Below, piece by piece: positions 11,512 to 21,334 of a stretch of DNA of 64,000 nucleotides. The stretch covers positions 1 through 64,000 of the forward strand of contig JAEUKI010000070.1 of assembly GCA_016793325.1 (NCBI GenBank), in the 5' to 3' direction. Made by a program: the position numbers and the translations under genes. Numbering within the stretch: position 1 is the stretch's first letter; the number at the start of each line of letters is the position of its first letter. This DNA is from Myxococcales bacterium (lineage in GTDB: Bacteria > Myxococcota_A > Polyangia > Polyangiales > Ga0077539). The notes below the pieces were generated by a model. The model was given only the letters and a program-made list of their open reading frames with translations, had not been told where the DNA came from and did not search any database.

Positions 11512-13716
11512 TCAGCGCAGATCGAAGCGGTCGAGGTGCATCACCTTGGTCCACGCCGCGGCGAAGTCGTGAACGAACTTCGCGCCCGCGTCGGAGCTCG
11601 CGTACACCTCTGCGAGCGCGCGGAGCTGCGAATCGGAGCCGAACACGAGGTCGACGCGCGTCGCGGTCCAGCGCTCGGCGCCGGTCTTGCGGTCGCGCCC
11701 GGCGAACGTCGTCTTGTCGTCGCTCGTGGGCTTCCACTCGATGCTGTGATCGAGGAGGTTGACGAAGAAGTCGTTGCTGAGCGTCCCGACGCGCGCGGTG
11801 AACACTCCGTGAGGCGATTTGGCGGTGTTCGCGCCGAGCACGCGCAGTCCGCCGATGAGCACCGTGAGCTCGGGGGCGCTCAACGTCAGGAGCTGCGCGC
11901 GATCGACGAGGAGCTCTTCGGCCGAGACCGAGAACTTCGCCTTTTGAAAGTTGCGAAACCCGTCGGCGACCGGCTCGAGCACGGCGAACGACTCGGCGTC
12001 GGTCTGCTCTTGCGTCGCGTCTCCGCGGCCCGGCGCGAACGGAAGCGAGATCGCGTGCCCTGCGAGGCTCGCTGCCTTCTCGACCGCGGCGTCTCCGCCG
12101 AGGACGATCATGTCCGCCATCGAGATGCGCTTGTTCGCAGCCTTCGCCGCGGCCGAGTCGTTGAACTCGGCGCGTACGCGATCGAGCGTCGAGAGCGCCT
12201 TCGCCAGATGCTCGGGGTCGTTTGCGGCCCAGCTCTTCTGCGGCTCGAGCCGGACGCGCGCGCCGTTGGCTCCGCCGCGCATGTCGCTGCCTCGGTACGT
12301 CGACGCGGACGCCCACGCGGTGGAGACGAGCTCTTGAATCGTGAGTCCCGAATCAAGAACCTTGCGCTTGAGCGCCGCCACGTCGTTGGCGTCGACGAGC
12401 GCGTGATCTGCCGCGGGGATGGGGTCTTGCCAGAGCAGCTCTTCTTTGGGGACCTCGGGGCCGAGGTAGCGAGCCTTGGGACCCATGTCTCGGTGCGTGA
12501 GCTTGAACCACGCGCGCGCGAAGGCGTCGGCGAACTGCTCGGGGTGCTCGTAGAAGCGCCGCGAGATCTTCTCGTACGCGGGGTCGAAGCGCAGCGAGAG
12601 GTCCGTCGTGAGCATCGCTGGCGCGCCGCGCTTGTTCGGGTCGTGCGCGTCCGGAACGGTTCCCGCCCCGGCGCCTCCCTTCGGCTGCCACTGGTGCGCG
12701 CCCGCCGGGCTCTTGGTGAGCTCCCACTCGTACTCGAACAAGTGTTTGAAATAGTCGTGGCTGAAGCGCGCGGGCGTCGTGGTCCACGTCACTTCGAGGC
12801 CGCTCGAGATGGTGTCCGCGCCCTTTCCGCTGCCGTGCGAGTTGTGCCAGCCGATGCCTTGCGCCTCGATCTCGGCCGCCTCGGGGTCGGCGCCGACGTG
12901 CGACGCGGACGCGGCGCCGTGCGCTTTGCCGAAGGTGTGCCCGCCGGCGATGAGCGCGACGGTCTCTTCGTCGTTCATGGCCATGCGCGCGAAGGTCTCG
13001 CGGATGTCTCTCGCGGCGGCGAGCGGGTCTGGGTTTCCGTTGGGGCCCTCGGGGTTGACGTAGATCAACCCCATTTGAACCGCGGCGAGGGGATCTTCGA
13101 GCTCGCGGTCGCCCGAGTAGCGCTTGTCACCTTCGAGCCACTTCTTCTCGCGACCCCAGTACACGTCTTGGTCGGGCTCCCACACGTCCTCGCGACCGCC
13201 GGCGAAGCCGAAGGTGCGAAAGCCCATCGACTCGAGCGCGACGTTGCCCGTGAGGATCATCAAGTCGGCCCACGAGAGCTTTCGCCCGTATTTTTGCTTG
13301 ATGGGCCACAGGAGCCGGCGCGCCTTGTCGAGGTTGACGTTGTCCGGCCAGCTGTTGAGCGGAGCGAAGCGCTGCTGACCGCGTCCGCCGCCGCCGCGGC
13401 CGTCGCCGGTTCGGTACGTCCCCGCGCTGTGCCAGGCCATGCGGATGAAGAACGGGCCGTAGTGCCCGAAATCCGCCGGCCAGAAGTCCTGCGAGTCGGT
13501 CATGAGCGCGGTGAGGTCCTTCTTCACCGCCGCCAGGTCGAGCGACGCGAACTCCTTCGCGTAGTCGAAGTCGGGGTCCATCGGGTTGGACCGTGTTGAA
13601 TGTTGGTGCAACAAATCGAGACGCAGCTGCTTCGGCCAGAAGTCTCGGTTGCTCGTGCCGCTGCTGGCGGTGTGAGGGAAGGGGCACTTGCCCTTGGTCG
13701 ACGATTGCTCGGACAT
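11512..13716 (-). CDS. katG: Bifunctional catalase-peroxidase KatG
   Basis: 734 aa, full length for a class I haem catalase-peroxidase that removes H2O2 and organic peroxides in the cytoplasm. Distal residues R92, W95 and H96 (RMAWHSAGTYR) and proximal H260 (GGHTFGKAHGA) are present. The Trp-Tyr-Met crosslink needed for catalase activity is preserved (W95, Y219 in LIYVNPEGP, M245 in RMAMND). The duplicated, haem-free C-terminal half follows. The start is consistent with the usual CPFPH N-terminus. It is convergent with the LysR gene and divergent from the gene at 13868. No clear OxyR or Fur site was recognised upstream. Confidence 0.97.
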   Translation of the reverse strand: MSEQSSTKGKCPFPHTASSGTSNRDFWPKQLRLDLLHQHSTRSNPMDPDFDYAKEFASLDLAAVKKDLTALMTDSQDFWPADFGHYGPFFIRMAWHSAGTYRTGDGRGGGGRGQQRFAPLNSWPDNVNLDKARRLLWPIKQKYGRKLSWADLMILTGNVALESMGFRTFGFAGGREDVWEPDQDVYWGREKKWLEGDKRYSGDRELEDPLAAVQMGLIYVNPEGPNGNPDPLAAARDIRETFARMAMNDEETVALIAGGHTFGKAHGAASASHVGADPEAAEIEAQGIGWHNSHGSGKGADTISSGLEVTWTTTPARFSHDYFKHLFEYEWELTKSPAGAHQWQPKGGAGAGTVPDAHDPNKRGAPAMLTTDLSLRFDPAYEKISRRFYEHPEQFADAFARAWFKLTHRDMGPKARYLGPEVPKEELLWQDPIPAADHALVDANDVAALKRKVLDSGLTIQELVSTAWASASTYRGSDMRGGANGARVRLEPQKSWAANDPEHLAKALSTLDRVRAEFNDSAAAKAANKRISMADMIVLGGDAAVEKAASLAGHAISLPFAPGRGDATQEQTDAESFAVLEPVADGFRNFQKAKFSVSAEELLVDRAQLLTLSAPELTVLIGGLRVLGANTAKSPHGVFTARVGTLSNDFFVNLLDHSIEWKPTSDDKTTFAGRDRKTGAERWTATRVDLVFGSDSQLRALAEVYASSDAGAKFVHDFAAAWTKVMHLDRFDLR

Positions 13717-13867
13717 TCGTTGCTCCTGTCGGATGCACCGTACGCTGAGCGGTCGCTCGCCCTCAATGCGCGATCACGAAACTGTCACACAGGGCAAACC
13801 GAACTCCGTGGCCGACGCATTTGTAGGTTGTCACTTCGTCCCTGGAGGTGCAGCCGCCGCGCGCTTG

Positions 13868-14347
13868 ATGTTGAATCCATGCGTGGCAACGAGTCGGTAC
13901 TTCGGAGCGATCGACGCGTCGAGCGAGCGTCGGGACGCGAGCGTTTCGCTTGGCGCAGAGCATGTTCGTGTGGATCTCAACCTGGCGGCGCCCGGCGCGA
14001 TCGACGGAGAGACGCTCGGGAGCGTCGATCGGATGCTCGACGACGCGACGCTCCTCGACGCGAGCGCCCGCGCGTTCGTGCGCGGCGCGTTGGAGGACGA
14101 GTCGCAAGAGCCCGTGAAGTTGTGGCAGTTTCACCACGACGAGGTCGAGGGCTACGAGTCGCTCGAGCGCGCGGCGTTCGTCGATGCGCTGGCGCTCGTG
14201 CGCATCGGATTCTATCCCGACGGCGCGTACGGAACGGGCGCCTTCGCGGTGATGGACTACGCGCTCCGCGGGCCGAAGACCGATCAATTGCTCGTCGTGA
14301 AGCTGCTCCGTGACCGCTCGCTGTTGAGCATCGCCTGGGAGAGCTAG
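13868..14347 (+). CDS. Small protein resembling the DUF2004 family
   Basis: 159 aa from ATG 13868 (MLNPCVATSRYFG). A longer frame back to 13688 would overlap the katG start and is unlikely. The layout, with an N-terminal YFG followed by beta-strand pairs, an acidic helix and a FHHDEVEG segment, resembles DUF2004-type proteins of unknown role, often found next to immunity or toxin-associated genes. No such partner is evident here. It is cytoplasmic, with no signal peptide. The next gene starts one base after its stop, so the two are probably co-transcribed. Confidence 0.7.
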   Translation: MLNPCVATSRYFGAIDASSERRDASVSLGAEHVRVDLNLAAPGAIDGETLGSVDRMLDDATLLDASARAFVRGALEDESQEPVKLWQFHHDEVEGYESLERAAFVDALALVRIGFYPDGAYGTGAFAVMDYALRGPKTDQLLVVKLLRDRSLLSIAWES

Positions 14348-14348
14348 C

Positions 14349-17222
14349 GTGAAGACCGCGCCGAGCACCGCCGCGTTGGGCCGCGTCGCAGCCCTCGCGC
14401 TCGCCACGATGGCGGCTGCGTGCGAGGGGCCCAAGCCCGCGCGCGACGCGGCGGTTCCGTCGTGGGCGTGCGCCGCAGGGTGGGTGCGCTCGACCGGCGG
14501 CGGGTGCGGTCCAGCCGCGGTGCTCTGCGCGCGCGGCGAAGATGGAGACCCAGACGATTGCGCGCGGATCAGCGCGAGCGCGGACGCTGGAGCGTTTGTG
14601 CTCGCGGCGGACGGAGGCGTGCGCGGTCGTTGGCGGGAGCCGGGTGAACCGGGAGGGCCGCCCGCGGTGCTCGGTGATCCGAGGGTTCCCGCTGCGGATT
14701 GGGCTCCCGATGCCGCGGTGTCGTCGTGTCCCGAGGGGTGGACGCGCTCGAGCGACGGGTGGTGCGAGCCGAACGTGCGCAGCGACTGCGAGGGATCGAG
14801 CCTCCCGTTGCCAGCACGTCGCTGCACTGCGACCGGCGCGTCGAGCTGTCCCGCGACGGAGTTTCCGCAGGTTCCCGCGTCGGTCGACCCGACCCTCGTG
14901 CGGCGCGTGCGCGCGGGGGCCGACCCGTCGATGGCGGATGGATCCGAGGCGCGCCCGTACGCGACCATCGGCGCGGCGCTCGCGGCGGCGCCCGCGGACG
15001 GATGGGTCGTCGTCGGCGCAGGGACCTTTCGCGAGAGGATCACGCTCGAGCGTGCCGCGCACCTCGTCGGATTGTGTCCGTCGCGAACGCGGATCGAGTC
15101 CGAGGACCCGGGCGCCGCGGCGGTCACGAACGTCGGACATCCGCTCGAACTGCGTGGATTTTCACTGTCTTCTGCGAACGTCGCCGTGTCTCACGAAGGG
15201 GCTTCAGCGACGCTCGAGAGGCTCGTCGTCGAGGCGGCGGTCTTCGGGCTGCGCATTGCTGGAGCGAGCACCACCGCCGTATTGCGCGACGTCGCGTTCG
15301 TGTCGAGCGACGCGCGAAGGCCCAACGCCGCGCTCGCGGTGCTCGAAGGAGCCTCGGTCGACGCCGAGTCCCTGAGCGTCGATGCGCCGAGGTTCTTCGG
15401 CTTGTACGCGACGGGCGGAGGCTCGATCACGGTCGCAGGGTCGCTGGTGCGCGGAGCGACGGGGCTGGCCTCGATGCAAGCCACGGCGGGGGCGTTTTCG
15501 GCAGGCGGAAGACTGACGATTCGTCGATCGACGCTCGCGCAGAACGCCATGTTTCAGATCGAGGCTCGCGAGGGAGCGACGCTCGCGCTCGAAGACGTCT
15601 CGCTTTCGTGCGCGGGATCGTGCAGCAACTTCGCGCGCGTGATGGTGCGCGAGCGTGCGACGCTCGACGCGTCGCGCCTCCAGTGCCGTGGAGACTCCGG
15701 CGCGTGCGTGAGCAGCGCGGGACGCGCGGTGCTCCGCGCGGTCAAGAGCGCCGTCGAGTCCGCGCCAGCCGTGGGAAACGCCGCGTTTCGGTGGATCGGC
15801 CGCGGCGCGTCGGGCTCGCTCGAGGGAGCGACGCTCGAAGGTCCGATGGGGGGCGTTCAAGCGACCGAGGGCGCGCAGGTCGCGCTTCGATCCATCGCGA
15901 TTCGCGGGAGCGCCGTCGCCGCGATCCTGTCGACGAACGCAGCGAGCGTAGACGTGACGGACGTTCGTGTCGACGACGCGCGCAACGACGGGCTCAGCGT
16001 GTCTGCTGGTGGGGCGTCGCTTCGCGCGACGAACGTCGTCGTCCGCGGCGGGAGCGCGGAGTCGGGACGCGAACCGTGCGCGCTGTGTGTGTACGAAGGC
16101 GGGACGTTGTCCGTCGAACGAGCGCGCGTCTCGGGGGCGTTGCACGCAGGGCTGCGCGCGAGCACGCGCGGCGAGGCGACGCTCACGGACGCGGTCATCG
16201 AGCAGACGCGCCCGATCGACCTCGCCGCGACGGCCGAGCAAAATCGCTACGGCGCTGGCGTTCGACTCGAGGCGGGCGCCGCGACGCTCTCGCGGGTGAC
16301 GCTCTCGGACAACGTCGCGGTGGGGCTCGTCGCGTTGGGCGCGACGCTGCGCGCCTCGGACATCGCCATCGTCCGCACGTTGAACACGCTCGGGCGCGGG
16401 GCGCCGACGAACTTCGCGCTCGGCGCGCTTCTCTTGGGAAATGGCTCAGAAGCTCGCGTCGAGCGCGCGCTGATCGACGAGAGCGAGGGCTACGGCGTCT
16501 TCGGCTGGAGCGCGAGGACCATCTCGCTGTCGGACATCGGCGTGCGCGGCGCGCTCTCGGACACGAGCGGGCGCTACGGCGCGGGCGTCGCGATTCGCGA
16601 GACCGGCGAGAGCGAGCTTCGTCGCGTGTGGATCGATCGCGTGCAGAACTACGGGGTGGCGTTGGTCGACAACGGCGACGTGACGCACACGCTCGAGGAC
16701 ATCTTGGTGACCCACGTCGCGCCGTCGCGCGAGGTGCAGTCGGTCGCCGTCGCGGCGGTCGGCGGACGAACACGGGTCGAGCGGCTCGCGGTGCACGACG
16801 CGGTCGCCGCGGGGCTGTCGTTGATCCCCGTGAATTTTTCCTCGGAGTTCGCGCCGCCTGTCGTCGAGGCGCGCGACCTGTGGATCGGCGGGGTGCGCCA
16901 GGGGCGTATTCGCTGCGCCGACGGAGGGCCGACGTGCGTTCCGACGGGGCCGTTCGTGGGGTACGGGATCTACGTGCACGAAGGGTCGCTGACGCTCGAG
17001 CGCGCGACCGTCGTGCGTGGCGGCTTCGGCTTCTACGCGCACGGCGGCGCGATCGCATGGAGGACGGGCGTCGTTCGCGGTCAGCTCGACGCGGCAGGCG
17101 CGTGGCGGCTCGCGGCCCCGACGCTCACGGACGTCGCGCTCGTCCAGAACGCGCGGGACGATGTCCTCGCGATGCAGGAGCTCACGGCGATGACGACCTT
17201 CGGTCTTCCGACGCCGTTGTGA
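14349..17222 (+). CDS. Large lipoprotein with right-handed parallel beta-helix
   Basis: 957 aa from a GTG, with a lipoprotein signal (AALALATMAAAC). The first about 180 residues are Cys-rich with SCPEGWTRSSDGWCEP-like segments. From about residue 195 a DUF1565-like start (DGSEARPYATIGAALAAAP) leads into about 650 residues of short beta-strand repeats (for example TLERLVVEAAVFGLRIAG, SVDVTDVRVDDARNDGLSV), typical of pectate-lyase-type beta-helices. No polysaccharide-lyase catalytic residues could be assigned. Inferred as a surface-anchored adhesin or carbohydrate-binding protein of the type common in myxobacteria. Confidence 0.85.
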   Translation: MKTAPSTAALGRVAALALATMAAACEGPKPARDAAVPSWACAAGWVRSTGGGCGPAAVLCARGEDGDPDDCARISASADAGAFVLAADGGVRGRWREPGEPGGPPAVLGDPRVPAADWAPDAAVSSCPEGWTRSSDGWCEPNVRSDCEGSSLPLPARRCTATGASSCPATEFPQVPASVDPTLVRRVRAGADPSMADGSEARPYATIGAALAAAPADGWVVVGAGTFRERITLERAAHLVGLCPSRTRIESEDPGAAAVTNVGHPLELRGFSLSSANVAVSHEGASATLERLVVEAAVFGLRIAGASTTAVLRDVAFVSSDARRPNAALAVLEGASVDAESLSVDAPRFFGLYATGGGSITVAGSLVRGATGLASMQATAGAFSAGGRLTIRRSTLAQNAMFQIEAREGATLALEDVSLSCAGSCSNFARVMVRERATLDASRLQCRGDSGACVSSAGRAVLRAVKSAVESAPAVGNAAFRWIGRGASGSLEGATLEGPMGGVQATEGAQVALRSIAIRGSAVAAILSTNAASVDVTDVRVDDARNDGLSVSAGGASLRATNVVVRGGSAESGREPCALCVYEGGTLSVERARVSGALHAGLRASTRGEATLTDAVIEQTRPIDLAATAEQNRYGAGVRLEAGAATLSRVTLSDNVAVGLVALGATLRASDIAIVRTLNTLGRGAPTNFALGALLLGNGSEARVERALIDESEGYGVFGWSARTISLSDIGVRGALSDTSGRYGAGVAIRETGESELRRVWIDRVQNYGVALVDNGDVTHTLEDILVTHVAPSREVQSVAVAAVGGRTRVERLAVHDAVAAGLSLIPVNFSSEFAPPVVEARDLWIGGVRQGRIRCADGGPTCVPTGPFVGYGIYVHEGSLTLERATVVRGGFGFYAHGGAIAWRTGVVRGQLDAAGAWRLAAPTLTDVALVQNARDDVLAMQELTAMTTFGLPTPL

Positions 17223-17238
17223 GCGTGGTGGTGCTCGG

Positions 17239-18186
17239 TCAGCGCAGCTCCGCGAAGCGCACGGTCGTGGTGCGCTCGGCGATCATGCGCTCGCGCACGG
17301 GGCGTCCGTCGATCATCCCGCCGCTCTGCGCGTCGACCGTGTTTCGCACGGACATGCCGAGCGGACGACGGCGCCGCGCGCGGGGCAGAAACATCGTCCA
17401 CTCGTTGGTCTGCGAGCCTCGAACGCCGCTGTCGGTCGGCACCTCCGAGCGCAGCGTCGTGCGGACTTCGAAGCAGTTTACGCCGTCGATGTTCGCGAGA
17501 CGAACGAGCGTCGCTTCGGCGCTGCTCGCGGTGGAGGTCGTGGTGGGGAGGCGGACGGTCTGTTGGGTTCCGTCTTCGAGCGTGATGGTGGCCTCGCCGC
17601 TCGCGACGGTGACCGCGCTCAACGCGGGGACGGGCCAGCGCTCGCCGATCGCGCGCCGACCGCTCGGGCCGAACATGCTCGCGCGGACGCCGTACAGGCT
17701 TCGAAGGTCGTACGCGAGCGACAAGAACTGCATCGCGGACGCGTCGATCGCGGCTCCCTCTTGCTCGACGCGCGGGTCGACGTCGCCGCGGCTCGAATCG
17801 ATGGTGATCGTCGATCCTGGCTCGAGAAACGTCCACGAGCGCTCGCCGTTGTCCGCCACGGCGCGACGCACGACGACCGCGACGCCGGTCACGTAGCCCT
17901 CGTCGTCGACCGCGCGAACCGTCGCCTCGCCGGCGAACTCTGCGCTGCTCATCTCTTCTTCTCCGCCGACGCGGCGCCGAAACGAATCGGTGACCTCCGT
18001 GCGGCGCCTCGATTCTCCGCGCCCCTCGACGCGAAAGCGATCGCCGACGGCGACCGTTCTGCGCACACGAATTCGATACGTCTGCGCGCTGCTCGCTTGC
18101 TGGCCCTGCGCGCTCGTCGCGCACGCCGGCGCGAGCGTCGCGAGGGACACACACAAAAGGGCCGCGAAGAGGTCCCGCCGATTCAT
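17239..18186 (-). CDS. Hypothetical lipoprotein
   Basis: 315 aa from ATG 18186, chosen over 18225 because it places the signal peptide (LFAALLCVSLATLAPAC) at the N-terminus. The mature part is beta-rich with conserved-looking acid/base strands (RIRVRRTVAVGDRFRVEG, GERSWTFLEPGSTITI, NEWTMFLPRARRRRPLG). Long predicted strands and no catalytic motif suggest an envelope beta-barrel-like or binding protein. I do not recognise the family. It is convergent with the beta-helix lipoprotein. Confidence 0.78.
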   Translation of the reverse strand: MNRRDLFAALLCVSLATLAPACATSAQGQQASSAQTYRIRVRRTVAVGDRFRVEGRGESRRRTEVTDSFRRRVGGEEEMSSAEFAGEATVRAVDDEGYVTGVAVVVRRAVADNGERSWTFLEPGSTITIDSSRGDVDPRVEQEGAAIDASAMQFLSLAYDLRSLYGVRASMFGPSGRRAIGERWPVPALSAVTVASGEATITLEDGTQQTVRLPTTTSTASSAEATLVRLANIDGVNCFEVRTTLRSEVPTDSGVRGSQTNEWTMFLPRARRRRPLGMSVRNTVDAQSGGMIDGRPVRERMIAERTTTVRFAELR

Positions 18187-18285
18187 CTCGAGGATGGTCG
18201 CACAGATCGCGCGGGTTCGACGCACGGTCGGACGCGGGGGCGCGCGGGTCGAGTTCGTCTCGGCGGGTTGCTACAACGACCCGAG

Positions 18286-19008
18286 ATGACGCTCGTGAAG
18301 CAGTTAGAGGCGCTCGGGGTAGGCCAGGGCTCGATCGTGATGGTGCACGCGTCGATGCGCGCGGTTGGCGGGCGCGCAGAGGACGTCGTTCGCGCGCTGC
18401 TCGAGGCCGTGGGACCCGGGGGGACGGTCGCGGCGTACGTCGATTTCGAAGCCGTCGACGACGTGCGCGGCTTCGATCTCGCGCGATCGCCAGCGGCGCG
18501 GGATCACGGCGTGTTCGCCGAGGTGCTCCGCCGTTGGCCGGGCGCCGTTCGCTCGCACAACCCCGGCGCCTCGATGGCTGCGGTCGGAGCGCGCGCTGCG
18601 TGGCTCTGCGCCGAGCACCCGATGAACTACGGCTACGGCCCAGGGACGCCGCTCGGTCGCATCGTCGAGGCGGGCGGCGCGGTGCTCTTGCTCGGGTCGC
18701 ACTTCGATCACGTGACGTTGCTCCACTACGCCGAGCACGTCGCGCGGATCGAAGGAAAGCGGGTCGTTCGATACACGGTGGAAGCGGACGGGGTCGAGCG
18801 GACGATCGAAGAGTTCGACACGAGCGAGGGCGTCGTCGACGCGATGCCCGAGCGGTACTTCGAGCGCGTCGTGCAGGCGTTCGTCGACGAGCACACGGTT
18901 TCAAGTGGGCTGGTGGGCGGCGCGCAGAGCTACCTGCTCGACGCCCGCGCGCTCGCCGCGTTCGCCGCCGAGCGAATGGAGCGCGACTTCGGCTCGAGCC
19001 GCGGATAG
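18286..19008 (+). CDS. Aminoglycoside N(3)-acetyltransferase-like protein (AAC(3)/FrbF family)
   Basis: 240 aa from ATG 18286. It shows the AAC(3) pattern: VMVHASMRAVGG near the N-terminus, GGTVAAYVDFE, RSHNPGASMAAVGARA, then the acetyl-CoA-binding region YGYGPGTPLGRIVEAGGAVLLLGS, and HVTLLHYAEH with the catalytic-type His. It is slightly short for the family (260-280 aa). It would transfer acetyl from acetyl-CoA to the 3-amino group of 2-deoxystreptamine aminoglycosides. Many chromosomal homologues have other substrates, so resistance should not be assumed. Confidence 0.85.
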   Translation: MTLVKQLEALGVGQGSIVMVHASMRAVGGRAEDVVRALLEAVGPGGTVAAYVDFEAVDDVRGFDLARSPAARDHGVFAEVLRRWPGAVRSHNPGASMAAVGARAAWLCAEHPMNYGYGPGTPLGRIVEAGGAVLLLGSHFDHVTLLHYAEHVARIEGKRVVRYTVEADGVERTIEEFDTSEGVVDAMPERYFERVVQAFVDEHTVSSGLVGGAQSYLLDARALAAFAAERMERDFGSSRG

Positions 19009-19042
19009 CGCTGCGTCGCGTGTGACGGCGCGCTCGGGGCGC

Positions 19043-19813
19043 TCACGGTGTCGCGGTCGCGGTTCGCGCCGCCGGCCAACGAGCTTCGACCGCCGTGCGG
19101 GAGAGCGAGCCGAAGTGGCCTACGTAGAACGTCTGGGCGTCGGGCGCGATCCGCTCGAGCAGGGTGCGGACGTCCGCGTTGTTGTCCTCGAGGTCGCACA
19201 TGAAGAAGTGCCGCTCGGCGCTGTTCGAGAACACGCCTCCGCGAAGGAGATCGCCGACGAACGCGCCCGCGGCGGTCACGACCACGAGCGACCCTTCGGT
19301 GTGCCCCGGAAGTGGAACGATCGTCCCTTCGACGCCGGTGACGGCCGCGAGGTCGATCGGCGCGGACACGGATCGATCCGCGCGATAGCTGGAAAATCGC
19401 TCGCGTTGTGCCTCTGCGAGCCTCGATCGCGCCTCTCCGTCCGTGGGGCACAGCCGGTCGTTGCGACCGCTCGCGAGGAGCGCGTCGTCGCCCGCGCCTG
19501 CGATCACGGGCGTCGCGTACCGCCGGTGAAACCACGCTGCGCCGCCCGCGTGGTCCGCGTGTCCGTGGGTCACGATGATGGCGCGCAGGCGAGAGGGGTC
19601 GACGCCTCGCGCGCGCAGGTCCGCGTCGAGCTCGGCCGCGTGCCGCTCGAAGCCGCTGTCGACCATGAACGAGCCTCGCGGGCCCACGACCACGTGCGCG
19701 TTTGTGTACTCGCGGCGAAACGTGTGCACCGTGAGCGCGCCGAGCTGCGCCGCGCTGTACGCGTTGGCGCAACCGACCAGTGAAAACAGGGCGACGAGCG
19801 ACAAGGACCGCAT
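19043..19813 (-). CDS. Metallo-beta-lactamase-fold hydrolase, lipoprotein
   Basis: 256 aa with a short lipoprotein signal (LSLVALFSLVGC). The full MBL metal set is present: THGHADH (HxHxDH), H in PGHTEGSL, D in FVGDLLRG, and a final H in YVGHFG. This fits the glyoxalase II/lactonase-like branch, acting in the periplasm. It starts 5 bases downstream of the carotenoid oxygenase stop, so the two form an operon. The substrate is not evident; hydrolysis of an oxygenase product is possible but inferred. Confidence 0.88.
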   Translation of the reverse strand: MRSLSLVALFSLVGCANAYSAAQLGALTVHTFRREYTNAHVVVGPRGSFMVDSGFERHAAELDADLRARGVDPSRLRAIIVTHGHADHAGGAAWFHRRYATPVIAGAGDDALLASGRNDRLCPTDGEARSRLAEAQRERFSSYRADRSVSAPIDLAAVTGVEGTIVPLPGHTEGSLVVVTAAGAFVGDLLRGGVFSNSAERHFFMCDLEDNNADVRTLLERIAPDAQTFYVGHFGSLSRTAVEARWPAARTATATP

Positions 19814-19818
19814 CGAGG

Positions 19819-21300
19819 TCACCCGCGCGCGTTGAAAAACGACCCATGAAATCCGAGCGGCAGCGGCCGTTGGATCGTCGCGGTCGCGACGGTCTCGAGC
19901 GACCGAGGGTCGAGCACGAAGAGCGCGCTCTCGTCGCGGTCCTTCGCGGAGCCGACGACGACGAGGACCCCGTCGTCCTCGGAGGTGGCGCCGGGGCGCT
20001 CGACGAAGAGGGGCTCGCCGACGACCCACTCGTTCATGGGGCGCGTACGAGCTCCGTGTGCGTCGAGGCGAACGACGATGGTCGAGGGGTCTTTGCCGCC
20101 GAGGATGCGCGTTCCGTAGGTGACCGAGTGCCGCGCGCCGCTCGCGCGACGGTAGTTGATCGAAGGAAACTCGAAGCCGTCTGCGAGCAGGACTTCGACC
20201 GTGGCTTCTTTGCGGTCGCGACGAAGTCGATAGCGGACGATCGAGGGGCGGAGGTCCGGGAGGCCCTTCTCCAAGAGCGCGCTGCGCGAGAGCGCGTCGA
20301 CCACGGAGCGGCCTTCGTACTGCGCGACGTCGAGGACGGTCTCGTCGCCGTCTTCGAAGGCGTTGACCGTGTGAAACACGAACGCGCGCGGCGCGGTGTG
20401 GGTGCGCACGGCGCCCGTCGCGCGATCGACGACGTGCAGCACGGTCTCGCCGTCGGTGCGGTCGGTCATCGCGTCGAGCAGGCTGCCGTTGGAGAACAAG
20501 AGCGCGCGCGGGTTCCACTCGATGGGGTGTGCGAAGAGGATCGCGTGCTTCGCCGTGAGCCCGAAGCTGTGGACGTAGGGAACACGATCGACCGGGATTT
20601 CAGCGACGACTTTTCGCTCGCGGGACGACGGCGCGTGCTCGTACACGATGAGCTGGTTCTTCACGCCGAGGCGCGAGGCGACGTTGACCACGAGGCGTCG
20701 GTCGAAGTCGAACTGCGCGTGCGCGATCATCGCGAGCTCGCCGAGCCCGTCCGTGTAGGTCACGCGACGGACGACCGCGAGCGAGTCGTCGTCGTACACC
20801 CACTGATGCGGCGACTCGGTGAGCGCGACGCGCTCGTCGCCGAACGGGAGCGTGTGGACGTTTGTGTTGTCCGTGATGCGCGCGACGGGCTCGAAGATCC
20901 GGCGCAGGGCGCCGCGCTTGGCGTTCGTTCCGAACTGGCTGAACGGGACGTCTCCCGAGCGAGCGGCCTTCTCGACGTCGGTCTCCATCAAGCGCTGCGT
21001 GAAGCGCACGCCGTCGCTCGTGATCCGAAAGCTGAAGAGCATCCCGAGCGCGTCGAACCAGTGGTTCGCGACGAAGCGACCGGCGCTCGTCTCGCGTTCG
21101 AACACGGCGGGCGCGGTGCGTACGAGGTCGCCGCGGAGCCACTCGGGGATCGCGCCGCGGACCGTGGCCGCCTCGCGGACGGGGCCTTGCTCGATCGTCG
21201 AGCGCCACGGGGCGCGCGCCGAGAGGGCGTCTTCGGGCGCGCGACGCTCGGCGCGAGGGGAGGTTGTCGATGAACGGAGGGGGGCGCTGTGTGTCGTCAT
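19819..21300 (-). CDS. Carotenoid cleavage oxygenase (RPE65/CCD family)
   Basis: 493 aa from ATG 21300 (a start at 21342 is unlikely because it crosses the operator region). The four iron-binding histidines fall in family-typical contexts: H194 (IAHAQFD), H244 (YVHSFGLT), H310 (FHTVNAFEDG) and the C-terminal GFHGSFF. The N-terminal P-W-LRGDLVRTAPAVFE block also matches. These Fe(II) enzymes cleave conjugated C=C bonds of carotenoids or stilbenes with O2 to give aldehydes. The gene heads an operon with the MBL-fold lipoprotein and is divergent from a TetR gene. Confidence 0.93.
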   Translation of the reverse strand: MTTHSAPLRSSTTSPRAERRAPEDALSARAPWRSTIEQGPVREAATVRGAIPEWLRGDLVRTAPAVFERETSAGRFVANHWFDALGMLFSFRITSDGVRFTQRLMETDVEKAARSGDVPFSQFGTNAKRGALRRIFEPVARITDNTNVHTLPFGDERVALTESPHQWVYDDDSLAVVRRVTYTDGLGELAMIAHAQFDFDRRLVVNVASRLGVKNQLIVYEHAPSSRERKVVAEIPVDRVPYVHSFGLTAKHAILFAHPIEWNPRALLFSNGSLLDAMTDRTDGETVLHVVDRATGAVRTHTAPRAFVFHTVNAFEDGDETVLDVAQYEGRSVVDALSRSALLEKGLPDLRPSIVRYRLRRDRKEATVEVLLADGFEFPSINYRRASGARHSVTYGTRILGGKDPSTIVVRLDAHGARTRPMNEWVVGEPLFVERPGATSEDDGVLVVVGSAKDRDESALFVLDPRSLETVATATIQRPLPLGFHGSFFNARG

Positions 21301-21304
21301 TTGG

Positions 21305-21334
21305 AACTTAGCGATGCTTAGATCAAAACTTAGC
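21305..21334. promoter_or_regulatory. Candidate TetR operator between carotenoid oxygenase and TetR gene
   Basis: The 98-base divergent region is AT-richer than its surroundings. It contains AACTTAGC twice (21305-21312 and 21327-21334), spaced 22 bases or two helical turns apart, plus a near-palindrome at 21308-21320 (TTAGC, GAT, GCTTA). This is a plausible site for the adjacent TetR protein to control both directions. Confidence 0.5.

Noticed and set aside
11500..13599. Frame on the + strand opposite katG
   Set aside because: Shadow of a clear KatG; composition rich in Arg/Val/Glu, no domain.
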